64,000 nucleotides of DNA, from contig NZ_JAALCR010000006.1 in assembly GCF_011065895.1 (NCBI RefSeq), positions 1 through 64,000 of the forward strand. Reading direction: 5' to 3'. A program made the position numbers and the translations under genes. This document shows, piece after piece, positions 16,401 to 24,165 of this stretch. The DNA is from Paludisphaera rhizosphaerae. Its GTDB lineage: Bacteria > Planctomycetota > Planctomycetia > Isosphaerales > Isosphaeraceae. Position 1 is the stretch's first letter. Every line of letters starts with the position of its first letter. The notes under the pieces are model-generated. The model saw only the letters and a program-made list of their open reading frames with translations, made no database searches and was not told where the DNA came from.

Positions 16401-17354
16401 ATGAGCCGCAACGATCGCGAAAGGGTACTCGTCACCGGAGGCGCAGGGTTCATCGGCTCGCACCTCGTCGAGGCGCTCTTGGCTGATGGGCATCCCGTCC
16501 GCGTGCTCGACGACCTGTCGACCGGCCGAGCAGCGAACCTGGACGCCGTCCGCGACCGGATCGAGTTCATCGAGGCGAGCGCCTCGGATTTCTCGGCCTG
16601 CCAGCGCGCGACGAAGGACGTCGCCTACGTCTTCCACGAAGCGGCGATCCCGAGCGTCCCCCGGTCGGTGGCCGAGCCTCTCCCCTCGCACGAGAGCGGG
16701 CCGACGGCGACGCTCAACGTTCTGGAGGCGTCCCGTCTCGCCGGCGTTCGACGGGTGATGTTCGCCGCGTCCAGCAGCGCGTATGGGGAATCGCCGACGC
16801 TTCCCAAGGTCGAAACGATGCTGCCGGATCCGCTCAGCCCGTATGCGGCCGGGAAGCTCGCCGGCGAGCATTACGTGCGGGTCTACGCCCGGACGATGGG
16901 GCTCGACGGTGTGAGCCTGCGGTATTTCAACGTCTTCGGCCCGCGACAGGATCCGTCGAGCCCGTACTCAGGGGTGATCTCGCTGTTCATCAAGGCGATG
17001 GCGCGCGGCGATCGGCCGAAGATCTACGGCGACGGCCTCCAGACTCGCGACTTCACCTACGTCGCCGACGTCGTCCAGGCGAACCTGGCCGCGATGCGTC
17101 GGGAGGAACCCCTCGAAGGCCGGGCGCTGAACGTCGGCGGCGGCCGACGCGTCAGCCTGCTCGACCTCGTCGCGGCTCTGAACGCGATCCTGGGGACGGC
17201 CCTCCAGCCTGAACTCCTCCCGGCGCGCGCGGGGGACGTCCGCGATTCGCTCGCGGGGCTGGATCGGATCGCGGAGGAACTGGGCTACAAGCCCTCGGTC
17301 GATTTCGCCGAGGGCCTGCGGCGCACGGTCGCCTCGGTCGTCGAGGCGGGCTGA
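16401..17354 (+). CDS. NAD-dependent sugar epimerase (GalE/WbpP-like SDR)
   Basis: The 317-residue extended short-chain dehydrogenase has VTGGAGFIGSHLVEALL (residues 10-26) for NAD binding, SSSAYG and YAAGK with the catalytic Tyr and Lys, and RYFNVFGPRQDPSSPYSGVIS with the substrate loop. This matches UDP-hexose or UDP-HexNAc 4-epimerases (the WbpP/TviC group) better than dTDP-glucose dehydratases. Co-directional with the preceding UDP-sugar dehydrogenase at a 28-base distance, suggesting joint production of a UDP-GalNAcA-like precursor. The precise sugar is inference. Confidence 0.88.
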   Translation: MSRNDRERVLVTGGAGFIGSHLVEALLADGHPVRVLDDLSTGRAANLDAVRDRIEFIEASASDFSACQRATKDVAYVFHEAAIPSVPRSVAEPLPSHESGPTATLNVLEASRLAGVRRVMFAASSSAYGESPTLPKVETMLPDPLSPYAAGKLAGEHYVRVYARTMGLDGVSLRYFNVFGPRQDPSSPYSGVISLFIKAMARGDRPKIYGDGLQTRDFTYVADVVQANLAAMRREEPLEGRALNVGGGRRVSLLDLVAALNAILGTALQPELLPARAGDVRDSLAGLDRIAEELGYKPSVDFAEGLRRTVASVVEAG

Positions 17355-17368
17355 GACCGGCCGTGACC

Positions 17369-17387
17369 GATCTCAGAGGCCCTTGCC
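17369..17387. repeat. 19-base direct repeat, copy a
   Basis: The sequence GATCTCAGAGGCCCTTGCC is repeated exactly at 17552-17570, where it encodes the last codons and stop of the small basic protein on the minus strand. The copy here is not attached to a reading frame. The two copies flank the palindromic element at 17401-17505, with about 13 and 46 bases between. Confidence 0.85.
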
Positions 17388-17400
17388 TCCGATGTCCCAG

Positions 17401-17505
17401 GGGTGCCACGGCCACGCTGACGTGGCCATGAACCGGTGCGGGACGGCGCTGAACGACCATCGCCGATCACATGGCCAGCCTTAAGCGTGGCCATGGCTGG
17501 CACCC
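17401..17505. repeat. Imperfect inverted-repeat element between convergent genes
   Basis: The left arm begins GGGTGCCACGGCCACG and the right arm ends with the inverted counterpart CGTGGCCATGGCTGGCACCC. Within the left arm is a perfect hairpin GGCCACG-CTGA-CGTGGCC (17410-17427). The element sits between the convergent epimerase gene and the small basic gene, so it may also serve as a transcription end, although there is no T-run. It resembles a short non-autonomous palindromic element. Confidence 0.6.
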
Positions 17506-17555
17506 GCCTTCGCGTCTCGCCGTTGAGGTTGAGCGAGGACGGGGCGAATTGGATC

Positions 17556-17699
17556 TCAGAGGCCCTTGCCGCCGAGGTGCTTGCGCTTGCGGGGGCTGCG
17601 GACGCCGTGGAACTTCGTGCGACGGCCCTTGGCTACCGGCGACGAGTTGGCCTTCTTGCGCCACTTGCTGCTCTTGCGGTTCTTCGTCTTGACCTTCAT
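17556..17699 (-). CDS. Very basic 47-residue protein, probably ribosome- or nucleic-acid-associated
   Basis: The 47-residue product has 19 or so Lys/Arg residues, beginning MKVKTKNRKSSKWRKKAN and ending RKRKHLGGKGL. It has no signal or membrane segment. The composition and length resemble small ribosomal proteins (bL36, bL34, bTHX size class), but I cannot assign it to one. ATG 17699 is the only sensible start. Codon choice is strongly CTG/AAG/CGC-biased as in translation genes. The last codons and stop are part of a 19-base direct repeat shared with 17369-17387. Best called a conserved-looking small basic protein of unknown function. Confidence 0.65.
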   Translation of the reverse strand: MKVKTKNRKSSKWRKKANSSPVAKGRRTKFHGVRSPRKRKHLGGKGL

Positions 17700-17802
17700 G
17701 ACGGCCTGCTCGTTTCTGTCTGACTGTCCGGAACGTCGACGGGTCGACCCGTTCGAAAGAACGGCGATTATGCCATGACTCGCCCCCGCCGTGCAACCCG
17801 AG

Positions 17803-18642
17803 TCATGTTGTGTGGGGAGCGACGACCTTGACGATGAAGACGCCGCTGGATTTGCCGACGTGCCCAAGCTCGTCGACGGCCCGGATCCGCAGGCGGTGCG
17901 TGCCGAGATCCAGCGGCGTGCTGAGCGTGAGCGTGTAGTGGCCGTACTGGCCGGCGGGGGCCTGGCCGTACACCTCGTTGGTGTCGGCGTCGATGATCTG
18001 CATCGTGGCCTGGGCCTGGTAGGTGCCGAGGAACTCCGGCTGCGACTGGGTCGTGACGCTGTGCTGGGCGTCGACCTGATGGCCCGAGGCCCTTGCGATC
18101 GACGGCACGCTCGGCGCGGGCATCGGCCGACCGACGATCAGCGTCATCTGAAGGACCGTGGCGTAGTCGTTGGTTGTGAGGAAGACCGGCTCGGACTGGG
18201 TCGTGTTGACGGTCGTCGCCAGCGTCTTCAGGTTAGTCGAGAGCAGATCGATCTCGGAGGTCGTCGCCCCCGCGGAGACCAGAACCTGGGTCAATGCGTT
18301 GTTCAGCGCCTGTGCGTCCTGGGCCCGGAGCGAAGGGCGGCTGACGACGTCGCGGAGGACGTTGTTGAACATCTTGACCGCGGTCGGCGAGGCCGAGCCC
18401 AGGCTGCTGAGGGCCTGCGTCATCCCTTCCTGGATCCCGGTGATGAGCTCCTTGGGGAGCGGCCGGTTGGGATTCAGGGCCCGCAGGTTGGTGGGGAGGC
18501 GGTCGATCCGCTCCAGCTTCTGCTGGATCGTGTACGGCAGGTTGGTGGTGGTCGCGGTCGTCGTGAGGGCGGCGGTCGCCGTGGAGAGCATCATTCGGCC
18601 CTCCATGTTTTCCGGCCCGGGAATGAAACGGCGGCGATCCAT
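17803..18642 (-). CDS. Secreted planctomycete protein with ENMEGRMMLS-type N-terminus
   Basis: The 279-residue product starts MDRRRFIPGPENMEGRMMLS, a variant of the planctomycete N-terminal motif (basic run, then E-x-L-E-x-R-x-L-L-S) found on exported or surface proteins. A helical, polar region (about residues 40-160) is followed by a beta-rich C-terminal part (about 190-279: AQATMQIIDADTNEVY, GHYTLTLSTPLDLGTHRLRI) that looks like an Ig-like or cadherin-like domain. AAGGAG nine bases before ATG 18642 supports the start. No enzymatic motif is seen. It is transcribed towards the small basic gene. Confidence 0.75.
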   Translation of the reverse strand: MDRRRFIPGPENMEGRMMLSTATAALTTTATTTNLPYTIQQKLERIDRLPTNLRALNPNRPLPKELITGIQEGMTQALSSLGSASPTAVKMFNNVLRDVVSRPSLRAQDAQALNNALTQVLVSAGATTSEIDLLSTNLKTLATTVNTTQSEPVFLTTNDYATVLQMTLIVGRPMPAPSVPSIARASGHQVDAQHSVTTQSQPEFLGTYQAQATMQIIDADTNEVYGQAPAGQYGHYTLTLSTPLDLGTHRLRIRAVDELGHVGKSSGVFIVKVVAPHTT

Positions 18643-19034
18643 CGCACCTGTCTCCTTGGCGGACGCGTCTCGCCTCTCCACGCGGCGGTTCGCGGGGAAG
18701 ACGGCGGACGGGGCGCGAGGGCGACCGGAAGGACATGACGTCCGGCTCCTCTCCGCCCGGCTCTGATTCGATCGAAAGGCTGTCGTCGAGGTGTCGTCCG
18801 CGCCCCGCTCTGGGGGGCGGACCGGCCGGATCTCTACCAGAACCGCGCAATCCCGCCTAGAGCGTCTTGAGCGGAACTCGATGAAAGGAATCCCGGCGAA
18901 CTCTGGGAATCCCCCGTGAAGGGCTGCTAAGATGAGCCGTCGCGGACCGTCCACCTCCCCCGTCGGCTCGCCTCGTCCCTCGGCGGCCCCCTCGGCCCTG
19001 CGTCACCGACCGAACCCACATCTGGAGGACGCTC
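18643..19034. other. Divergent intergenic region, no structure seen
   Basis: The 392 bases between the ENMEGR protein (minus) and the M28 peptidase (plus) must hold both promoters, but I see no convincing minus-35/minus-10 pair, dyad or terminator. Open frames across it show no signal peptide or family motif. Confidence 0.4.
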
Positions 19035-20906
19035 ATGCATCGCATTCGCGGAACGGTCCCGGCGCTCGCCGTCGCGGGCCTGCTCGGATTCAGCACCGGC
19101 GCGCGGGCTCAGGCCCCCGTTGCGCCGCAGACGGAAGCACCGAAGACGGAGGCCGCCGCTGCATCGTCGGCCGATCCGATCGATCGGATCAAGGAGGAGG
19201 GCGAGAAGCGGTCGCAGGTGATGGCGACCCTCAGCACGCTCACCGACGTCATCGGTCCCCGGCTCACCGGCTCTCCCGGACTGAAGCGGGCTAACGAGTG
19301 GACCCGCGACCAGATGGTGCGCTGGGGGATGGAGAACGGCCACCTGGAGGCCTGGGGCCCGTTCGGTCGGGGTTGGACGCTCAAGCGGTTCTCGGCGCAG
19401 GTGGTCTCGCCCCAGTGCATCCCGCTGATCGCCGTCCCCAAGGCGTGGTCCCCCTCGCTGGAGAACTTCACCGCCGAGGTGATCCACCTCGATGTGAAGA
19501 CCGACGCCGATTTCGAGAAGTACAAAGGGAAGCTCAAGGGAGCCGTCGTCCTGACCGCCCCGGCCGTCGACGTCGCCGCCCGTTTCGAGCCCCTCGCGCG
19601 GCGCCAGACCGACAGCGAACTCCTCAACCTGGCCGATGCCGGCGAACCCGGAGCGGGCGGCCGCCGTCCTCGGACCGCGATGGCCGGCGCTCCCGGCGCT
19701 CCGGGTGCTCCTGGCGCTCCGGCTGCTCCCGGTACTCCCCCCGCACCCGGCGCTCCGCCGGCCCCGGGGCAACCCGGCTTCCCTGGTCGTCTGGCGATGG
19801 GCGACATGAGGGCCCAGATGGAATTGGCGGCGAAGAGGACGCGATTCCTGGCTGAGGAAGGCGTCGCGCTGCTGATCGATCCCAGCCGCAGCGGCGACGG
19901 CGGCACGCTGTTCGTGCAGTCGGCGTCGGTGGCCTCGCCGGCTCTCCCGCCGGGTTCGGGGCCGGGCCAGGGCGGCGGACCGGGCGCTCGTCGGGTCTCG
20001 GCCTGGGACAAGGAGGCCAAGGTCATCCCCCAGGTCACGATGGCCAAGGAACACTACAACCGCCTGGTCCGGATGCTCGCCGCCGGTGAGAAGATCAAGA
20101 TGAACGTCGACCTCGCCGTCGAGTTCCAGGACGAGGACATGAACTCGTACAACACGGTCGCCGAGATCCCCGGCACCGACCTGAAGGACGAGATCGTGAT
20201 GCTGGGCGGCCACCTCGACTCGTGGCACGGCGGCACCGGCACCACCGACAACGCCGCGGGCTGCTCCGTGGCGATGGAAGCGGCCCGGATCATCAAGGCG
20301 CTCGACCTCAAGCCCCGCCGGACGATCCGCGTCGCCCTCTGGACGGGTGAGGAACAGGGGATCTTCGGGTCCAAGGCGTACGTCGACGAGCACTTCCGCA
20401 AGGCCCCGGCCCGTGGCGGCTTCGGCGGGCCGGGCGGATCTCCTCCGCCGGCCTCCGAGGAGAAGGAAGAGACCAAGCCCGAGTACGAGAAGCTTTCCGG
20501 CTACTTCAACCTGGACAACGGCACCGGCAAGATCCGGGGCGTTTACCTCCAGGGGAATGAGGCTGTCCGGCCGATCTTCCGCAAGTGGCTCCAGCCCTTC
20601 CGCGAGATGGGCGCGAACACGCTCTCGCTGTCGAACACCGGCGGCACCGACCACCTGTCGTTCGACGCCGTCGGCCTCCCCGGCTTCCAGTTCATCCAGG
20701 ATGAGATCGAGTACGACACTCGCACTCACCACTCGAACATGGACGTCTACGACCGCGCCCAGGCCGACGACCTGAAGCAGGCCTCCATCATCATGGCCGC
20801 CTTCGTCTACAACACCGCCATGATGGACGAGAAGCTCCCCCGCAAGCCGCAGGCCCGCCCGGCCCAGCGGCCGGAGACCCGCGCGGCGGGGGCTGCTGGA
20901 AATTAA
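19035..20906 (+). CDS. Secreted M28 family zinc aminopeptidase
   Basis: The 623-residue product has a signal peptide ([20 protein letters not shown], cleaved near ARAQA). Metal-binding motifs of M28 are visible: [20 protein letters not shown] with the first His near residue 393, then [13 protein letters not shown], and the late [19 protein letters not shown]-type insert ([11 protein letters not shown]) is present near residue 165. An unusual Gly-Ala-Pro collagen-like stretch, [20 protein letters not shown], near residues 217-250 interrupts the PA-like region, and a second Gly/Pro loop is near 455. The protein should release N-terminal residues from peptides outside the cytoplasm. GGAGG precedes the ATG. 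Confidence 0.9.
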   Translation: MHRIRGTVPALAVAGLLGFSTGARAQAPVAPQTEAPKTEAAAASSADPIDRIKEEGEKRSQVMATLSTLTDVIGPRLTGSPGLKRANEWTRDQMVRWGMENGHLEAWGPFGRGWTLKRFSAQVVSPQCIPLIAVPKAWSPSLENFTAEVIHLDVKTDADFEKYKGKLKGAVVLTAPAVDVAARFEPLARRQTDSELLNLADAGEPGAGGRRPRTAMAGAPGAPGAPGAPAAPGTPPAPGAPPAPGQPGFPGRLAMGDMRAQMELAAKRTRFLAEEGVALLIDPSRSGDGGTLFVQSASVASPALPPGSGPGQGGGPGARRVSAWDKEAKVIPQVTMAKEHYNRLVRMLAAGEKIKMNVDLAVEFQDEDMNSYNTVAEIPGTDLKDEIVMLGGHLDSWHGGTGTTDNAAGCSVAMEAARIIKALDLKPRRTIRVALWTGEEQGIFGSKAYVDEHFRKAPARGGFGGPGGSPPPASEEKEETKPEYEKLSGYFNLDNGTGKIRGVYLQGNEAVRPIFRKWLQPFREMGANTLSLSNTGGTDHLSFDAVGLPGFQFIQDEIEYDTRTHHSNMDVYDRAQADDLKQASIIMAAFVYNTAMMDEKLPRKPQARPAQRPETRAAGAAGN

Positions 20907-20914
20907 CACTGGGA

Positions 20915-20952
20915 CAGCCGAACGTCTGCTGTTGATCGGCGACGTTCGGCTG
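20915..20952. terminator. 12-bp hairpin after the M28 peptidase gene
   Basis: A perfect stem CAGCCGAACGTC (20915-20926) pairs with GACGTTCGGCTG (20941-20952) across a 14-base loop, eight bases after the peptidase stop. There is no T-run on either strand, so it may pause or protect a transcript end instead of acting as a true intrinsic terminator. It lies between convergent genes. Confidence 0.5.
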
Positions 20953-21011
20953 GAGTTCCTCGCGGACGTGAATGATACAGGCCGAAGGCTGGCTCTACAG
21001 CAACCGTCTGG

Positions 21012-21524
21012 TCAGAGCCAGTCGTTGGTCACGGACATGACGCTGATCAATTGGCATCCGATCGAAAACCACGCTGCCGCGGTCGAGATCCCAAGGATGA
21101 TGATCCACTCGGATGCCGAGCGGAAGCGATCCAGCAAGGTAAATCCGAGCGGAAGCAAGAGCCAGGGGATCAATCCGATCACCAAAGCTGGCCATTCTCG
21201 CGCGACGCCCGAATTGCGGAAGACGATCCCGAACGCGAGCAGGAGGATCGGTACCGCGAGAGGGGAAAGCATCCAGAGCGATCGTAAACGCCAGACCCGT
21301 CGATCGGCGACTGCCGCAATCAGGGCGACGATCGAGGCCGCGCCAGCCGCGCGGGCCAACCTCGGAAAGAAGTAGCAGCTCGCTTCGACCGCCTGCGAGG
21401 CCCACCACCAGATGCCGGCCCGTCCGGCCCATGTGAGGACGGCGAAGACAACGGCCATGCCCGCAACCCAAGCCATGAGTCGCTGTACGCTGGAAATCGG
21501 TCGTCTCGTCGTCGGGGTGGTCAT
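21012..21524 (-). CDS. Integral membrane protein, hypothetical
   Basis: The 170-residue product has four predicted membrane helices: about residues 15-35, 55-72, 84-102 and 112-130, with a fifth hydrophobic stretch near 138-158. There is a short basic N-terminus (MTTPTTRRPISSVQRLM). No family motif is recognised. It follows leuA on the same strand, 165 bases away, but a hairpin at 21645-21680 lies between them, so separate transcription is likely. Confidence 0.6.
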   Translation of the reverse strand: MTTPTTRRPISSVQRLMAWVAGMAVVFAVLTWAGRAGIWWWASQAVEASCYFFPRLARAAGAASIVALIAAVADRRVWRLRSLWMLSPLAVPILLLAFGIVFRNSGVAREWPALVIGLIPWLLLPLGFTLLDRFRSASEWIIILGISTAAAWFSIGCQLISVMSVTNDWL

Positions 21525-21644
21525 CGGGAGAGCTCCCTCACTCGCGTGGAAGTCGCTGCGGACTTCTCCCGAGGTTTCGTCGGTAGGCGAGCCGTGAGGT
21601 GAGGTCTCGAAGATCGGTTGCAGCAGAACTCGTCGTGATGAGGC

Positions 21645-21680
21645 CGACGCCTCGGCCTTGTTGGCTCGGCCGAGGCGTCG
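21645..21680 (-). terminator. Hairpin after leuA
   Basis: A perfect 13-bp stem CGACGCCTCGGCC (21645-21657) and GGCCGAGGCGTCG (21668-21680) with a 10-base loop begins ten bases after the leuA stop codon. No T-run follows, so it is a terminator-like or stabilising structure. Confidence 0.6.
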
Positions 21681-21689
21681 CGAATCTCG

Positions 21690-23297
21690 TTACAGCCCCG
21701 CCCCCGGGCGGCCGGCGACCTCGCGGGTCTGGCCGCGTTCCTTGCGGGCGGCGATGGCGTTGACGGCGTTGACGTAGGCCAGGGCCGACGCCTCAATAAT
21801 GTCGGTGGAGGCCGCGCGGCCGCGGAAGCTGGTCTCGTCGCTCTCGACTTCCAACTCCAGAGTCACCTCGCCCTGGGCGTCCTTCCCCTGGCTGACGCTT
21901 CGGACGACGAACTCGTGCAGGTTGGCGTGGACGCCGGTGACGCGCTCGACGGCCTTGAAGATGGCGTCGACCGGGCCGTCGCCGATGGCCGCGTCCTGGA
22001 CGACCTCGCCGTCGGGACGGCGGATCGAGACGGTCGCCGTGGGCAGGACGCTGGTGCCGGCCGTGGTGTGCAGGCTCAGCAACTGCCAGGACGCCGGGAC
22101 GTCGCCCTCGCCCAGGTGCCGCTCGACCAGGACGGCCAGGTCCTCGTCGTAGACTTCCTTCTTCTTGTCAGCCAGCGCCTTGAAGTCTTTGAAGACGGCC
22201 TCGACCTGCTCGTCGTTGAGCGTGTAGCCCATCTCGACGATCCGGTCGCGCAGGGCGTGGCGGCCGGAGTGCTTGCCCAGGACCAGGTCGGTCTGGGGGA
22301 CGCCGACGTCCTCGGGCCGCATGATCTCGTAGGTCGACCGGTTCTTCAGCATCCCGTCCTGGTGGATGCCCGACTCGTGCGCGAACGCGTTGCGGCCGAC
22401 GATCGCCTTGTTGCGCTGGACCGTCAGGCCGGTGATCGAGGAGAGCATCCGGCTGACCGGGTACAACCGCTCGGTCTTGATGCCCGTGTCGACGCCGAAG
22501 TACTCGCGATGGGTCTTGATCGCCATCACCAGTTCTTCCAGCGCCGCGTTGCCGGCTCGTTCGCCGATGCCGTTGATGGTGCATTCCATCTGCCGGGCGC
22601 CGGCCGCGACCCCCGCCAGGGTGTTGGCGACGGCCAGGCCCAGGTCGTCGTGGCAGTGGGTGCTGATGACGGCCTTGCCGATGTTGGGGACGTTCTTGAC
22701 CAGGTCGGCGATCATCGCCCCGTACTGGGCGGGCATCAGGTAGCCGACGGTGTCCGGGATGTTCACGGTCGTCGCGCCGGCCTCGATGACGGCCTGGATC
22801 ACCTCGCGCAGGAATTCGGGCTCGGTGCGGCCGGCGTCCTCGGGGCTGAACTCGACGTCCTTGCAGAGCCCGACGGCGCGGCGGACCCCGGCGACGGCCC
22901 GCTCAACGACCTGCTCGCGGCTCATCCGCAGCTTGTGCTCGCGGTGGATCGGCGAGGTCGCCAGGAAGACGTGGATCCGAGGGCTCTGGGCGTACTGGAC
23001 GGCTTCCCAGGCGCGGTCGATGTCGCGGTCGTTGCAGCGGGCCAGGCCGCAGACGGTCGAGCCGGTGATCTCCGCGGCGATGGCGCGGACGGACTCGAAG
23101 TCGCCGACGGAGGCGATTGGGAACCCGGCCTCGATCACGTCCACCCCCAGGCCGGCGAGAGCCCGCGCGAACTCCAGCTTCTCGCCCAGGTTCATGCTCG
23201 CGCCCGGCGACTGCTCGCCGTCGCGGAGGGTCGTGTCGAAGATCCGAACGCGGTCGGCCGAGGTCTTCGAGGCGGTCGGGGACGAATCGGCGCTCAT
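21690..23297 (-). CDS. leuA: 2-isopropylmalate synthase
   Basis: The 535-residue product condenses acetyl-CoA with 2-oxoisovalerate, the first committed step of leucine synthesis. The catalytic N-terminal TIM barrel starts VRIFDTTLRDGEQSPGASM (residues 17-35) and includes STHCHDDLGLAVANT with the metal-binding His-x-His; the flexible subdomain and C-terminal LeuA allosteric domain (about 400-535, ending before PGAGL) are present, so leucine feedback is expected. ATG 23297 places the conserved core correctly; longer readings run into the leader region. Upstream is a leucine-rich leader ORF and an intrinsic terminator, a probable attenuator. No leuB/C/D genes are nearby. Confidence 0.96.
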   Translation of the reverse strand: MSADSSPTASKTSADRVRIFDTTLRDGEQSPGASMNLGEKLEFARALAGLGVDVIEAGFPIASVGDFESVRAIAAEITGSTVCGLARCNDRDIDRAWEAVQYAQSPRIHVFLATSPIHREHKLRMSREQVVERAVAGVRRAVGLCKDVEFSPEDAGRTEPEFLREVIQAVIEAGATTVNIPDTVGYLMPAQYGAMIADLVKNVPNIGKAVISTHCHDDLGLAVANTLAGVAAGARQMECTINGIGERAGNAALEELVMAIKTHREYFGVDTGIKTERLYPVSRMLSSITGLTVQRNKAIVGRNAFAHESGIHQDGMLKNRSTYEIMRPEDVGVPQTDLVLGKHSGRHALRDRIVEMGYTLNDEQVEAVFKDFKALADKKKEVYDEDLAVLVERHLGEGDVPASWQLLSLHTTAGTSVLPTATVSIRRPDGEVVQDAAIGDGPVDAIFKAVERVTGVHANLHEFVVRSVSQGKDAQGEVTLELEVESDETSFRGRAASTDIIEASALAYVNAVNAIAARKERGQTREVAGRPGAGL

Positions 23298-23461
23298 GGC
23301 TGGGCTCGTTCCTGAGGTTCGGGCTCGGGCGCTCCCGATTGGGGAGTCGCCGTCGCGCGGATTGGGGCGCTTTCGAGTGTACGACGCCGGGTGGCTGGGC
23401 CGCAAAGGCGAACGCGGAGGCGAGACGCCGGGCCGGGGGATCGTCGGGGCCGTCGACGAAA

Positions 23462-23515
23462 AAAAGCGAAGCCCCGAGACCCACCGTCTCGGGTGGGTCT
23501 CGGGGCTTCGCTTTT
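23462..23515 (-). terminator. leuA leader intrinsic terminator (attenuator)
   Basis: Perfect 24-bp stem: arms 23462-23485 and 23492-23515, loop of six bases (GTCTCG). On the minus strand the stem is followed directly by seven T residues (positions 23465 down to 23459), the signature of a strong rho-independent terminator. It lies 164 bases before the leuA start and 26 bases after the leader ORF stop, with no other minus-strand gene upstream to terminate. It is therefore best read as the attenuator of leuA. On the plus strand it has only four T residues after it. Confidence 0.85.
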
Positions 23516-23541
23516 CGTCTCTTATCGAGAAGCTCGCAGCC

Positions 23542-23613
23542 CTAAGACGATCCACCCTGACGGCCGATAAGGCCCAGGAGAAGGATGTCAAGGCTGGCAA
23601 GCGACAGGATCAT
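23542..23613 (-). CDS. Leucine-rich leader peptide of leuA
   Basis: A 23-codon frame opens with ATG 23613 and ends TAG. Leucine is encoded at codons 3, 5, 8, 11, 12, 13 and 15, with a run of three (CTT CTC CTG), and isoleucine at 2, 10 and 16, so ten of 23 residues are Leu or Ile. GGAG lies ten bases before the ATG. An in-frame ATG at 23637 would add eight residues. The minus-strand promoter lies just upstream and the terminator just downstream. Ribosome stalling at the Leu run under leucine shortage would be expected to prevent formation of the terminator, as in known leu attenuators. No frame of this size would normally be annotated. Confidence 0.75.
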   Translation of the reverse strand: MILSLASLDILLLGLIGRQGGSS

Positions 23614-23657
23614 TTGCAGGCGGCTCCGGCGATCCATCGACCTGATGGATCTACCGC

Positions 23658-23687
23658 ATCGTAGGCGAATCGACGGACGATGGTCAA
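23658..23687 (-). promoter_or_regulatory. Probable leuA promoter
   Basis: On the minus strand TTGACC (23682-23687) is separated by 18 bases from TACGAT (23658-23663). Transcription would begin near 23651, about 38 bases before the leader ATG. It agrees with a short attenuation leader. Confidence 0.65.
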
Positions 23688-23740
23688 GTCTGGGGATGGA
23701 AATCCTTGACCATTCCGCGAGACTCCGTCTTTCAATCGAC

Positions 23741-23769
23741 TTGACGGGGCCTTCACAGGGCCTTAAGCT
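23741..23769 (+). promoter_or_regulatory. Possible rpsR promoter
   Basis: TTGACG (23741-23746) and TAAGCT (23764-23769) are separated by 17 bases. The minus-10 match is weak. Transcription would start about 95 bases before rpsR, back to back with the leuA promoter. Confidence 0.35.
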
Positions 23770-23870
23770 GTCAGCTTGCCAGACGTCGGCGCTCCATGCG
23801 CGGCGGGGCCGTCGCGGTGTCGCCGGCGCCTCCTCTTTGTTTTACGTAAGCGGCTGAGGACAGAAGGTTT

Positions 23871-24113
23871 ATGCCCCGTAAGAAGTTCGGACGCAACCGC
23901 AAGAATCGCTGCCGGTTCTGCACGAAAGAGGGCTGCCCCCGCCCGGCCTATGTCGACTACAAGGACATCGGCCTGCTGAAGAAGCTCTGCACCAACCAGA
24001 GCAAGATGTTCTCCCGCAAGCGGAGCGGCAACTGCGCCGCCTTCCAGCGGGCTTCGAGCGCCGCCGTCAAGCGGGCTCGCTTCATGGCTCTGCTGCCGTA
24101 CGTCGGCGAGTGA
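23871..24113 (+). CDS. rpsR: 30S ribosomal protein bS18
   Basis: The 80-residue protein shows the S18 core DYKDIGLLKKL and TGTCA-like SGNCAAFQRASSAAVKRAR, ending FMALLPYVGE. The N-terminus (CRFCTKEGCPRP) carries cysteines of a zinc-ribbon-like form seen in some bacterial S18 proteins. It binds the platform of the small subunit near S6 and 16S rRNA. A GAAGG site precedes the ATG. The usual neighbours rpsF, ssb and rplI are absent, so the gene stands alone here. Confidence 0.94.
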   Translation: MPRKKFGRNRKNRCRFCTKEGCPRPAYVDYKDIGLLKKLCTNQSKMFSRKRSGNCAAFQRASSAAVKRARFMALLPYVGE

Positions 24114-24165
24114 GTCGGTCCGGCCGGGGCGGCGCCGAGGGATCCGGGCCCCCCGCATGGACCTC

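Noticed and set aside
15071-16570. 499-codon minus-strand frame opposite the sugar dehydrogenase and epimerase
   Set aside because: Spans two well-supported genes on the other strand and shows no domain.
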